From: Streptomyces sp. A1136 | Lineage (GTDB): Bacteria; Actinomycetota; Actinomycetes; Streptomycetales; Streptomycetaceae | Direction of reading: 5' to 3' | Length of the DNA stretch: 64,000 nucleotides | Assembly (NCBI RefSeq): GCF_004795055.1 | Contig: NZ_SSBJ01000001.1 | Location: 337,429-401,428 of the forward strand | In this document: piece by piece, positions 37,540 to 45,780 of the stretch | Position numbering within the stretch: the first letter of the stretch is position 1 | Layout of the letters: every line of letters starts with the position of its first letter | Notes under the pieces: generated by a model | Database searches by the model: none | What the model was told of the DNA's origin: nothing | Seen by the model: only the letters and a program-made list of their open reading frames with translations | Position numbers and translations under genes: made by a program

Positions 37540-37613
37540 CGATCCTGACGGGACTTGAACCCGCGACCTCCACCTTGACAGGGTGGCGAGCTAACCAACT
37601 GCTCCACAGGACC
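37540..37613 (-). tRNA. tRNA-Asp (anticodon GUC), copy 2
   Basis: The body is identical to the copy at 31172-31245. The acceptor is GGTCCTG/CAGGATC, so pair 3-70 is U-A instead of A-U, with both sides changed together. Anticodon loop CTGTCAA. Confidence 0.95.
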
Positions 37614-37651
37614 TGGTTTGTGCAAGAACAAGTCTTGCACATGGTGTTGCG

Positions 37652-37724
37652 TACCCCCAACGGGATTCGAACCCGTGCTACCGCCTTGAAAGGGCGGCGT
37701 CCTGGGCCACTAGACGATGAGGGC
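37652..37724 (-). tRNA. tRNA-Glu (anticodon UUC)
   Basis: The 73-nt cloverleaf has acceptor GCCCTCA/TGGGGGT, anticodon loop CTTTCAA in a CCGCC/GGCGG stem, and T-arm CACGGGTTCGAATCCCGT. It is first in the Glu-Asp-Phe cluster. Confidence 0.95.
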
Positions 37725-37835
37725 TAAAGGCCCGCCGGGCACTTTTCAGCGCGTCGGGGACGTGAGAAGCATATGGGATGTCGGGACCTATCGCCAAAAC
37801 GGTTTCCGCGAGTGTCCCGGAGGGACAATGACCGG

Positions 37836-38186
37836 GTGCTGGAGATGACGCGCGAGGAGTTCGAGGAACTCGTCGCAGAGGCCCTGGACCGGATCCCGCC
37901 GGAGCTCACCCGACTGATGGACAACGTGGCGGTCTTCGTCGAGGACGAGCCGCCCGCGGAGGACCCGGAGCTGCTCGGTCTCTACGAGGGCACGCCCCTG
38001 ACCGACCGCGGCGAGTGGTACGCCGGGGTCCTCCCCGACCGGATCACCATCTACCGCAACCCCACGTTGCGCATGTGCGAGGACCGGGAGAGCGTGGTCG
38101 CGGAGACGGAGGTCACGGTCGTGCACGAGATCGCCCACCACTTCGGGATCGACGACGAGCGACTCCACGACCTGGGCTACGGATGA
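37836..38186 (+). CDS. Zincin-like metallopeptidase family protein
   Basis: The 116-residue product has an HExxH motif in [23 protein letters not shown], with the third ligand Asp after it (PF06262-type zincin). The upstream part ([35 protein letters not shown]) matches the family. These small proteins are widespread, but their substrate is unknown. The GTG at 37836 is preferred because GGAGGGA lies 9 bases upstream; an ATG three codons later is possible. The stop overlaps the first crcB by four bases. Confidence 0.88.
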   Translation: MLEMTREEFEELVAEALDRIPPELTRLMDNVAVFVEDEPPAEDPELLGLYEGTPLTDRGEWYAGVLPDRITIYRNPTLRMCEDRESVVAETEVTVVHEIAHHFGIDDERLHDLGYG

Positions 38187-38656
38187 CCCGGCCGGTCCGC
38201 GGCGCGGAGGCGATCGACCCGGACGTCGACCTCCATGTGCCGCAGCAACGCGCCGAACCACGGGGGCGGGTGCTCGCCGCCGTCGCGGCGGGCGGGGCCG
38301 TGGGCGCGTCGGCGCGGTACGGCCTCGCCGTGCTCTGGCCGGTGGGGCCCGGCACCTTCCCGTGGGCGACCTTCTGGACGAACGTGGTCGGCTGCGCGCT
38401 GATCGGCGTCCTCATGGTGCTCATCAGCGAAGGCGGCCGGACGGCGCCGCACCCGCTGGTCCGGCCGTTCGTGGGGGTGGGCGTGTTGGGCGGTTTCACC
38501 ACCTTCTCCACCTACGCGGTCGACTTCTCGCGGCTGCTGGACGAGGGCGCGGCCGCCACCGCGCTCGGGTACGCCGCGCTGACGGTGATCGCCGCGCTGG
38601 GAGCGGTCTGGGCGGCGGCGACCGCGACCCGCCGCGCGGTGCGGGGGCGCGGGTGA
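38183..38656 (+). CDS. crcB: Fluoride channel subunit CrcB/FluC (first of pair)
   Basis: The 157-residue product has an N-terminal cytoplasmic extension of about 35 residues and four membrane helices. Motifs are [30 protein letters not shown] (conserved Asn of the channel) and [14 protein letters not shown]. Fluc channels are dual-topology dimers that export toxic fluoride. In many Gram-positives two adjacent genes make a heterodimer, as here. The Phe box reads F-S-T-Y, with the second Phe replaced by Tyr. The ATG overlaps the metallopeptidase stop and its own stop overlaps the next gene. Confidence 0.92.
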   Translation: MTRPVRGAEAIDPDVDLHVPQQRAEPRGRVLAAVAAGGAVGASARYGLAVLWPVGPGTFPWATFWTNVVGCALIGVLMVLISEGGRTAPHPLVRPFVGVGVLGGFTTFSTYAVDFSRLLDEGAAATALGYAALTVIAALGAVWAAATATRRAVRGRG

Positions 38657-39027
38657 ACTGGCTGCTCGTGATCGCGGGCGCGGTGGTCGGGGCGCCGCTG
38701 CGCTACCTCACCGACCGGGCGGTACAGGCCCGGCACGACTCGGTCTTCCCCTGGGGAACCTTCGTGGTGAACGCCGTCGCCTGCCTGGTGCTGGGCCTGC
38801 TGACGGGGGCGCTGCTCGTCGGTGCGGCGCCCTCGCGGCTCGGTCCGCTGCTCGGGACGGGGCTGTGCGGGGCGCTCAGCACGTACTCGACGTTCTCGTA
38901 CGAGACGCTGCGGCTGGCCGAGCGTGGCTGGGGTTTCCTGGCCGTCGCCAACGTGCTGGCCTCGGTGCTGGTCGGGCTGGGCTCCGTACACCTCGGGTCC
39001 GAGGTAGCGCGAGCGCTGTTCGCCTGA
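38653..39027 (+). CDS. crcB: Fluoride channel subunit CrcB/FluC (second of pair)
   Basis: The 124-residue product has four membrane helices with [35 protein letters not shown] and [19 protein letters not shown]. The Phe box reads Y-S-T-F, so the first Phe is Tyr. The upstream partner has the opposite swap. It starts with a GTG overlapping the previous stop (GTGA), so three genes form one coupled operon. No fluoride riboswitch is visible upstream of the operon. Confidence 0.92.
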   Translation: MNWLLVIAGAVVGAPLRYLTDRAVQARHDSVFPWGTFVVNAVACLVLGLLTGALLVGAAPSRLGPLLGTGLCGALSTYSTFSYETLRLAERGWGFLAVANVLASVLVGLGSVHLGSEVARALFA

Positions 39028-39117
39028 GGGCGTGTCTCTTACGGGGTAAAGGGAGTTGGGCACATTGACCCGCCCGGTGCGGGCCGCGCTCCCCGTCCCC
39101 TTCCGGAGGTGCCACCC

Positions 39118-39699
39118 GTGCGCCAGTTGTCCGCTTCCCTCAGACTGGCCGCTGCCGCGCTCGCGGTCGCGGCGTCTGCCGGCTGCATGAGCGTCGGCGA
39201 GGACGCAGCCAAGCCCGGTCCCTCCTCCTCGGTGGGCGGCAAGGACGCCGCCGCGGCCGTCGGGGGCGGCACTTCCGGCCGGGGGTCGGGGGTGCACGGT
39301 GACGGCCACGGCGCGAAGGACGCGTCCGGCAACCCGTCCGGCAAGCCCGGGGAGGCCGGCAAGGCCGGTGGTGGGGCGGGTGCCTCGCCGAGCCCGGGCG
39401 CACCGGCCGGGCGGCCCGGTGTCCCCTCGCCGTCGGCCGGGCCGGGTGGCGGGGCGGGCGGTCAGGGGTCCCAGGTGCCCTCGGGCGGTGGGTCCGGGGC
39501 CGGTGGTGGTTCCGGTTCCGGAGGGTCCGGCTCGGGCTCCGGGTCCGGGTCCGGCTCGGGTTCCGGGTCGGGGTCGGGCTCCGGCGGGCCCGTCGCATCG
39601 CCCACCACCCAGCCGCCCACCCAGCCGCCTGTGACGGAACCCACGCCGACGCCCACCACCCCGCCCCAGCCCGAACCGAGCACCCCCGCGGGGGCGTAG
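39118..39699 (+). CDS. Low-complexity Gly/Ser/Pro-rich lipoprotein
   Basis: The 193-residue product has a lipoprotein signal (LRLAAAALAVAASAGCMS, lipobox A-S-A-G-C). A long disordered region follows, rich in Gly, Ser and Pro, with a run of alternating Ser-Gly around residues 132-160. It ends with a Thr/Pro-rich tail (PTTQPPTQPPVTEPTPTPTT). No domain is present. It is probably a surface-exposed spacer or an anchor in the cell wall. The GTG at 39118 is preferred because CGGAGGT lies 8 bases upstream. Confidence 0.7.
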   Translation: MRQLSASLRLAAAALAVAASAGCMSVGEDAAKPGPSSSVGGKDAAAAVGGGTSGRGSGVHGDGHGAKDASGNPSGKPGEAGKAGGGAGASPSPGAPAGRPGVPSPSAGPGGGAGGQGSQVPSGGGSGAGGGSGSGGSGSGSGSGSGSGSGSGSGSGGPVASPTTQPPTQPPVTEPTPTPTTPPQPEPSTPAGA

Positions 39700-39969
39700 G
39701 AACGGTTCGGCGGCCTCTCACGCACCGCCGCACGCACTCCACCCCCGGACATCGCCGCAGGTCAGAACCTTTCTTTGGGCGGAACTTGCCAGACCCCGGG
39801 GAGGGTGCGTATGGTTATAGATCGTTTGATCCCATTGCCCGGCGCCGAATCCGAAGAGCGCCGTGTGGCGCGTACTCTCCCTAGCCGTGGCTGACCGCAT
39901 TGAGGCGGTCGATTTGCGATTCACGGAGTTTGGGCGCGTGCCGAGACTCCGGAAGGTTTCGCATTTCGC

Positions 39970-42276
39970 ATGTCCATTTCCAGTTCTGACCGTGCCGTCA
40001 TGCCCGAGAACGACTCCAACGAGATCGTCGACGCCGTTGAGGCCCTTGTGGTCACCGAGGCCATCGAGGCCGCCGAGGCGAACGACATCATCGAGGCTCT
40101 TGAGGCCGATGTGACGACCGACCAGTCCACCGACACCGCCTCCGACGAGGCCGACGCCGAGCCCGGCATCACCTTCGGCGACCTCGGTCTGCCCGAGGGC
40201 ATCGTGCGCAAGCTCGCCCAGAACGGTGTCACCGCCCCCTTCCCGATCCAGGCCGCGACCATCCCGGACGCCCTGGCCGGCAAGGACATCCTCGGCCGTG
40301 GCCGCACCGGCTCCGGCAAGACCCTCTCCTTCGGTCTGCCGACCCTGGCCTCGCTGGCCGGCGGCCACACCGAGAAGAAGAAGCCCCGCGCGATCATCCT
40401 CACGCCGACGCGTGAACTCGCGATGCAGGTCGCGGACGCCCTCCAGCCCTACGGCGACGTCCTCGGCCTGAAGATGAAGGTCGTCTGCGGCGGTACCTCC
40501 ATGGGCAACCAGATCTACGCCCTGGAGCGCGGTGTCGACGTCCTCGTCGCCACCCCCGGCCGCCTGCGCGACATCATCAACCGCGGCGCCTGCTCCCTGG
40601 AGAACGTCAAGATCGCGGTCCTCGACGAGGCCGACCAGATGGCCGACCTGGGCTTCCTGCCCGAGGTCACCGAGCTGCTCGACCAGATCCCCGGCGGCGG
40701 CCAGCGCATGCTCTTCTCCGCCACCATGGAGAACGAGATCGGCACCCTGGTCAAGCGCTACCTGTCCAACCCCGTCACGCACGAGGTCGACAGCGCCCAG
40801 GGCAACGTCACGACCATGACGCACCACGTGCTCGTCGTGAAGCCGAAGGACAAGGCGCCGGTCACGGCTGCCATCGCCGCCCGCAAGGGCCGCACCATCA
40901 TCTTCGTCCGCACCCAGCTGGGCGCCGACCGGATCGCCGAGCAGCTCATCGAGTCCGGAGTGAAGGCCGACGCGCTGCACGGCGGCATGACGCAGGGTGC
41001 CCGCACCCGCGTCCTCGCCGACTTCAAGGACGGCTACGTCAACGCGCTCGTCGCCACCGACGTCGCCGCCCGCGGCATCCACGTCGACGGCATCGACCTG
41101 GTCCTGAACGTGGACCCGGCCGGTGACCACAAGGACTACCTGCACCGCTCGGGCCGTACCGCCCGCGCCGGCAAGTCCGGTGTCGTCGTGTCGCTGGCGC
41201 TCCCGCACCAGCGCCGCCAGATCTTCCGCCTGATGGAGGACGCGGGCGTCGACGCCTCGCGCCACATCGTCCAGGGCGTCGGCGCCTTCGACCCCGAGGT
41301 CGCCGAGATCACCGGTGCGCGTTCGCTGACGCAGGTCCAGGCCGACTCCGCGAACAACGCCGCCAAGCAGGCCGAGCGCGAGGTCGCCGACCTCACCAAG
41401 CAGCTGGAGCGCGCGACCCGTCGCGCCGCCGAGCTGCGCGAGGAGGCCGACCGCCTCGTCGCCCGTTCCGCCCGTGAGCGCGGCGAGGACCCGGAGGCCG
41501 CTGTCGCCGAGGTGGCCGAGGCCGCTGTCGCCGAGGTCGCGGCCGCCGTCGCGGCCGAGCCGGTCGTCGAGGAGCGCCCGGCCTTCCAGAGCCGTGACGA
41601 GCGTGGCAACTACGAGCGTCGCGACAACCGTCGTGACGACCGCGGTGGTGACCGTGGCGGTGACCGTGGCGGCTTCCGTCGCGACGACCGCCCCTCCGGT
41701 GGCTTCCGTCGTGACGACCGGGGTGGCGACAACCGTGGCGGTGGCTTCCGTCGCGACGACCGTCCCTCGGGTGGGTTCAACCGTGACGACCGCGGTGGCG
41801 ACCGTGGCGGCTTCCGTCGCGACGACCGCCCCTCCGGTGGGTTCCGCTCCGGCGGCGACCGTCCGTCCGGTGGTGGCTTCCGTCGCGACGACCGTCCCTC
41901 GGGTGGGTTCAACCGTGACGACCGCGGTGGCGACCGTGGCGGCTTCCGCTCCGGCGGCGACCGTCCGACCGGTGGCTTCCGTCGTGACGACCGGGGTGGT
42001 GACAACCGTGGTGGTGGCTTCCGTCGCGACGACCGTCCCTCGGGTGGGTTCAACCGTGACGACCGCGGTGGCGACCGTGGCGGCTTCCGTCGCGACGACC
42101 GCCCGACCGGTGGGTTCCGCTCCGGCGGCGACCGTCCGTCCGGTGGTGGCTTCCGTTCCGGTGGCGGCGACCGCCCCTACGGCCGTCGTGACGACAACCG
42201 CCCCTCCGGCTCCGGTTCCACCGGCTCCTTCGGCGGCCGTCGTGACGACAAGCCGCGCTGGAAGCGCAACGGCTGA
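39970..42276 (+). CDS. DEAD-box ATP-dependent RNA helicase with RGG-repeat tail
   Basis: The 768-residue product has an acidic N-terminal extension (about 65 residues). The helicase core follows: Q motif FPIQAATIPDALAGKDI, Walker A GRTGSGKT, PTRELAMQVADAL, DEAD-type VLDEADQMADLGF, SAT in LFSATMENEI, and HRSGRTARAGKSG. After a coiled-coil-like Ala/Glu-rich linker (about 455-535), the last 220 residues are tandem RGG/FRRDDRPSGG repeats ending in KPRWKRNG. Such tails bind RNA and promote phase separation in related helicases. The sequence suggests a cold-shock or ribosome-assembly helicase, but the specific role is not shown. Confidence 0.93.
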   Translation: MSISSSDRAVMPENDSNEIVDAVEALVVTEAIEAAEANDIIEALEADVTTDQSTDTASDEADAEPGITFGDLGLPEGIVRKLAQNGVTAPFPIQAATIPDALAGKDILGRGRTGSGKTLSFGLPTLASLAGGHTEKKKPRAIILTPTRELAMQVADALQPYGDVLGLKMKVVCGGTSMGNQIYALERGVDVLVATPGRLRDIINRGACSLENVKIAVLDEADQMADLGFLPEVTELLDQIPGGGQRMLFSATMENEIGTLVKRYLSNPVTHEVDSAQGNVTTMTHHVLVVKPKDKAPVTAAIAARKGRTIIFVRTQLGADRIAEQLIESGVKADALHGGMTQGARTRVLADFKDGYVNALVATDVAARGIHVDGIDLVLNVDPAGDHKDYLHRSGRTARAGKSGVVVSLALPHQRRQIFRLMEDAGVDASRHIVQGVGAFDPEVAEITGARSLTQVQADSANNAAKQAEREVADLTKQLERATRRAAELREEADRLVARSARERGEDPEAAVAEVAEAAVAEVAAAVAAEPVVEERPAFQSRDERGNYERRDNRRDDRGGDRGGDRGGFRRDDRPSGGFRRDDRGGDNRGGGFRRDDRPSGGFNRDDRGGDRGGFRRDDRPSGGFRSGGDRPSGGGFRRDDRPSGGFNRDDRGGDRGGFRSGGDRPTGGFRRDDRGGDNRGGGFRRDDRPSGGFNRDDRGGDRGGFRRDDRPTGGFRSGGDRPSGGGFRSGGGDRPYGRRDDNRPSGSGSTGSFGGRRDDKPRWKRNG
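41636..42215 (+). repeat. Degenerate tandem repeats encoding the RGG tail
   Basis: Blocks such as GGCTTCCGTCGCGACGACCG and GGTGGGTTCAACCGTGACGA recur many times within the 3' end of the helicase gene. They encode GGFRRDDRPSGG, GGFNRDDRGGD and GGFRSGGDRP units. Strains may differ in copy number by slippage or recombination. Confidence 0.85.
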
Positions 42277-42300
42277 CGGCTGAACGCCCTCTGACGAAGA

Positions 42301-42338
42301 CTCGGCCCCCACGGCACTCCGGTGCGGTGGGGGCCGAG
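42301..42338 (+). terminator. Terminator after the RNA helicase gene
   Basis: CTCGGCCCCCAC pairs with GTGGGGGCCGAG (the latter after a short interior mismatch), with an inner GCACTCCGGTGC hairpin, giving a stable structure 25 bases past the stop. Confidence 0.75.
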
Positions 42339-42423
42339 CCCGTTCCCGGCCCCGGCCCGGTCGGCCATGGGGACGACGAACGCCCCGCCCGGTTTCCACC
42401 GGACGGGGCGCTGCGTGGAGCAG

Positions 42424-42496
42424 TAGGCCATGTCGGACTCGAACCGACAACCAACGGATTAAAAGTCCGCTGCTCTGCCAATTGAGCTAATGGCCC
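42424..42496 (-). tRNA. tRNA-Lys (anticodon UUU)
   Basis: The 73-nt cloverleaf has acceptor GGGCCAT/ATGGCCT, anticodon loop CTTTTAA in a GCGGA/TCCGT stem, and T-arm GTCGGTTCGAGTCCGAC. The discriminator is A. Confidence 0.95.
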
Positions 42497-42821
42497 TCGG
42501 CGTGCTCACCCCAGAGCATAGCCGCAGAGGGGCGCAAGGCCGATCGGGTATCGACCGGAACGGACCCGGCTGTTTCCGGCCGGGGGCGTCGACGGGTGCG
42601 GCGGGGGCGGTGATCGCGCCTCCGGGGGCGGCAACTTCCACCGGTCGGCCCGGTGTTCAGCCCTGTCGCGTGTCGTGCCGGGTGGGGGCGTCCGGCGGCG
42701 GGAACTGCTCTGCGGAACCTTTCTGCGCGGCCCTGACCTGCGGTTATGGCTGGTTGAGGGAGGTTCGGGAGGTTAATTGGCAAGAGCCGTCCCCCGAATG
42801 ACGTAGAGTTGTGTTTACCGA
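42497..42821. promoter_or_regulatory. Upstream region of initiator tRNA
   Basis: No gene is evident in this 325-base gap. Near its end is TAGAGT (42804-42809), a likely -10 box about 12 bases before the mature tRNA-fMet. TTGGCA lies at 42777-42782, but its 21-base spacing is long for a -35. A repeated GAGGTTCGGGAGGTTA stretch precedes it. Confidence 0.4.
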
Positions 42822-42897
<76 letters not shown>

Positions 42898-42902
42898 CAG
42901 TA

Positions 42903-42938
42903 CGAAGGCCCGGTTCCCCTTGGGGAGCCGGGCCTTCG
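42903..42938 (+). terminator. Terminator after tRNA-fMet
   Basis: CGAAGGCCCGG and CCGGGCCTTCG form an 11-bp stem, extended by TTCCCC/GGGGA, 7 bases after the tRNA end. Confidence 0.85.
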
Positions 42939-43157
42939 TCGTAACCGGGCCCCGTTCCCGGCCCCCGGGTGTCCGTCACCGGCGTCCGTGCAGGTGTCCC
43001 TCGGCCTCTTCCGCGTGGCCGGCGCCGCTGCCGCCGTCGACGCCGTCACCCGGACGGCCTCTGCCGGGTCGCCGTACGGGCCCGGCCGGCGGGAGCCTTG
43101 GGGGGCGAGGCGGCGGTGTGCCCGCACCCCGCGAGGGACCTGGCGGCAGGAGACAGC

Positions 43158-44330
43158 GTGGTGGGCCGGAGCCGGCAGGGCAGCGACGAGCTCGGGACGG
43201 GCGGCGGCGACGGCGTGGCCCGGCGGGTGGTCCGGTCGCTGCCGTTCCTCCTGATCGTCCTGGGCTTCGTCTTCGACCTGGCGTCACCACCAAGCTACAC
43301 GGGCTCACCGTTCTTCTCCGCCGCTCCCCTGATCGCCGCGCCGCTCTACTCGTTCCGGGCGACCGCGCTGACCGGTTGTGCCGCCTCGCTCGCTGTGGTC
43401 GTCCTGCGCGCGTACGCCGACACGGGACGGCGGGCCGAGGCGCTGACGGAGCTGGCCACAGTGGTCACCGTGTCCGGCATGGCGCTGTTGATCAACCGGG
43501 TCGTGCGGCGCAGCGGGGAGCGGCTCGCCTCGGCGCGCGAGATCGCCGAGGCCGCCCAACGCGCGGTGCTGCCCACGCCGGCCGAGCGGATCGGGGGGTT
43601 GCAGGTCGCCGCCCGGTACGAGGCCGCGCGGGCCGACGCCTTCATCGGTGGGGACCTCTACGCCGTGCAGGACACCCCGTACGGGGTGCGGTTGGTGGTG
43701 GGTGACGTACGGGGAAAGGGGCTGGGGGCCGTGGAGGCCGTCGCGGTCGTGCTCGGCGCCTTCCGGGAGGCGGCGGAGACCGAGCCGACGCTGGAGGCGC
43801 TCGCACAGCGGCTGGAGCGCGCCCTGGCCCGGGAGGGAGTGCGGCGGGACACCCTCGACGCGGTGGAGGGGTTCACGACCTGTGTACTGGTCGAGGTCCC
43901 GGCGGGCAGGGAGGCGCTGCGGATCGTCAACCGCGGCCACCCCGAGCCGCTGCTGCTCTATCCCGACGGCCGTCTGGAGGTGTTGGCGCCGAGCGAACCC
44001 GCGCTGCCGCTGGGGATGGGCGAGTTGGGGGCGTGGCCCGACCGGGCGGAGGAAGGGCCGTTCCCGGCGGGCAGCACGCTGCTGCTGTACACGGACGGGC
44101 TGACGGAGGCGCGGGACGCGGCGGGGGAGTTCTACGATCCGGCGGCCCGGCTCGCCGGGCGGATCTTCCCGGGGCCGGACGCGTTGCTGGACGCGTTGGC
44201 GGGCGATGTGCGCAGGCACACGGGTGGCGGAGCCACGGACGACATGGCGCTGTTGGCCGTGGGCCGTCCGGCGCGGGGGCAGCCGGACCGCCGCCGCACG
44301 GTGCCGGTGGTGCGGCGCGGCGGAACGTAG
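43158..44330 (+). CDS. Membrane-anchored PP2C-family (SpoIIE-type) serine phosphatase
   Basis: The 390-residue product starts with about three membrane helices (SLPFLLIVLGFVFDLA, FFSAAPLIAAPLYSF, and ALTGCAASLAVVVL). A PP2C domain follows. Its metal-binding Asp residues are seen in FIGGDLYAV (the usual second Asp of the Y-D pair is Ala), LVVGDVRGKGL and LLLYTDGLTEARD, with GGATDDMALLAV at the end. Such proteins in Streptomyces usually dephosphorylate anti-anti-sigma factors. No such partner gene is adjacent. The GTG is chosen after CAGGAGA; another GTG follows directly. Confidence 0.88.
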   Translation: MVGRSRQGSDELGTGGGDGVARRVVRSLPFLLIVLGFVFDLASPPSYTGSPFFSAAPLIAAPLYSFRATALTGCAASLAVVVLRAYADTGRRAEALTELATVVTVSGMALLINRVVRRSGERLASAREIAEAAQRAVLPTPAERIGGLQVAARYEAARADAFIGGDLYAVQDTPYGVRLVVGDVRGKGLGAVEAVAVVLGAFREAAETEPTLEALAQRLERALAREGVRRDTLDAVEGFTTCVLVEVPAGREALRIVNRGHPEPLLLYPDGRLEVLAPSEPALPLGMGELGAWPDRAEEGPFPAGSTLLLYTDGLTEARDAAGEFYDPAARLAGRIFPGPDALLDALAGDVRRHTGGGATDDMALLAVGRPARGQPDRRRTVPVVRRGGT

Positions 44331-44677
44331 GCCCCGAGGGCCCGCCCCTGCGGGGACCGCCCACATCGGATCGGCCTCCGGTCACCCGATGTAATCGATC
44401 GGCGCCCTTGCGTGAGGTGGGGTGGCGGGAGGGGCGGTTCGGCCGGCGTGGCGTGAAATAGGCGCTCCTAGGTCACGGTTCGCCCGTTATGGCGGTCAAT
44501 AGCCGCAATGTTCCGGCCAAAGCTGTGCGAGGGGTGGCCGATTGGGGTTAACGATCAATCGCCACAGCTTGGAATCACTCCCCCGCGTCTATTACCGTTC
44601 GATAACGCAGCGCGGTCGTCCCAGCCGTCGCAAGAGACGGCGCCGTGCGCGTTCCCGCCCATGAGGAGTGTGCCCCC
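44331..44677. promoter_or_regulatory. Upstream region of the M23 peptidase gene
   Basis: No gene is evident in this 347-base gap. It is more AT-rich near its centre (CGTTATGGCGGTCAATAG and GGGGTTAACGATCAATCG). I looked for a c-di-AMP (ydaO) riboswitch, common ahead of Streptomyces cell-wall hydrolases, and did not find its conserved blocks. The ribosome-binding site is GAGGA near 44663. Confidence 0.4.
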
Positions 44678-45730
44678 GTGGCCTCCAACTCGCCTGCCCA
44701 CGAAGGCACCGACATCCAGGAAGCGCCCACCGCCGGCGCCTGGGGCGAGTGGAACCCGACCGAGGACTCGGCCCGCCCGGTCCGCGGCAAGCACCGGGTG
44801 CCCAAGCCGCGCGGTGGACTGGCCCGCAGCTCGACCGTCCTCGGCGTGGGCGTCATCGCGGCGGTCGGCGCGGGCGGCATCGCCACGGCCCAGGACCGGC
44901 CCCAAGCCGCCATATCCCTGCCCTCGTTCCCGGATCTGACGGGCGGCGGGGGAACGGACGAGGGAGCCCGCCACGCCGTCGGGACGCCGTCCGCCGTGGC
45001 GGACGCCCCGGCCCGAGAGCAGGGCCCGGGGTCGGCCTTCGGGCACGCCGACGCCGGCGAGGCGCTGCGCCACCGGATTCTCCAGCAGGCCGAGTCACAG
45101 CAGGACGCCGCCGAGAGCCAGGCCCGGGCGGAGGCGGAGCGGGTGGCGCGCGAAGCCGCGGCCCAGGAGGCCAGGGCGCAGCGGGAGGCGGCCCAGAAGG
45201 CGGCCGACGAGGCCCGAGCGGCCGCCGAGAAGCAGGCCGCCGAGCGGGAAGCCGCCGAGCAGCAGGCGGCGGCGAAGGCTGCGGCCCGGGTGGGAGGGGC
45301 CCACGAGGGCGGAGCGGCCCCGGCGAAGGCGGCCGGCGGATACGCGCTGCCGACCTCCGCCTACACCCTCACCTCCCACTACGGGGACTCCGGTTCCATG
45401 TGGTCCTCCGGCCACCACACCGGCCTCGACTTCGCCGCGCCCACCGGCACCCCGGTCAAGGCCGTGGGCGGCGGGACCGTCATCTCGGCGGGCTGGTCCG
45501 GTGCGTACGGCTACCGGATCGTCCTCCGCCTCGACGACGGCACGGACATCTGGTACTGCCACCTGTCGTCGATGGCCGTGACCTCCGGCGCGGTCGGCGC
45601 CGGGGACACCATCGGCCGGGTCGGCGCGACCGGCAACGTCACCGGCGCCCACCTCCACCTGGAGGTCCGCCGTGACGGTTCCACGATGGACCCGCTGGCG
45701 TGGCTGACGTCCAAGGGCCTCAACGTCTAG
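44678..45730 (+). CDS. M23-family peptidoglycan endopeptidase
   Basis: The 350-residue product has a cytoplasmic N-terminus, then a signal or anchor helix (STVLGVGVIAAVGAGGIATA, residues about 58-77). A coiled-coil-like Ala/Glu/Lys region follows (about 145-210). The LytM/M23 domain has SSGHHTGLDFAAPTGTPV (first zinc His and Asp) and TGNVTGAHLHLEVR (His-x-His). This is the canonical lysostaphin-type zinc site, so it should cut peptidoglycan cross-links. The GTG start at 44678 follows a GAGGAG; an upstream GTG at 44645 is possible. The downstream PrsW-like gene is convergent. Confidence 0.9.
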   Translation: MASNSPAHEGTDIQEAPTAGAWGEWNPTEDSARPVRGKHRVPKPRGGLARSSTVLGVGVIAAVGAGGIATAQDRPQAAISLPSFPDLTGGGGTDEGARHAVGTPSAVADAPAREQGPGSAFGHADAGEALRHRILQQAESQQDAAESQARAEAERVAREAAAQEARAQREAAQKAADEARAAAEKQAAEREAAEQQAAAKAAARVGGAHEGGAAPAKAAGGYALPTSAYTLTSHYGDSGSMWSSGHHTGLDFAAPTGTPVKAVGGGTVISAGWSGAYGYRIVLRLDDGTDIWYCHLSSMAVTSGAVGAGDTIGRVGATGNVTGAHLHLEVRRDGSTMDPLAWLTSKGLNV

Positions 45731-45780
45731 CGCCCGTGGCCCCGGGTGTCCGAAGCCCGGCTGTCCGAAGTTCGGACGTC

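Noticed and set aside
37725..37835. Possible fluoride riboswitch ahead of the crcB operon
   Set aside because: The gap is only about 110 bases and the conserved pseudoknot sequence is not seen.
44331..44677. Possible c-di-AMP (ydaO) riboswitch ahead of the M23 peptidase
   Set aside because: The conserved blocks of that riboswitch are not present in the sequence.
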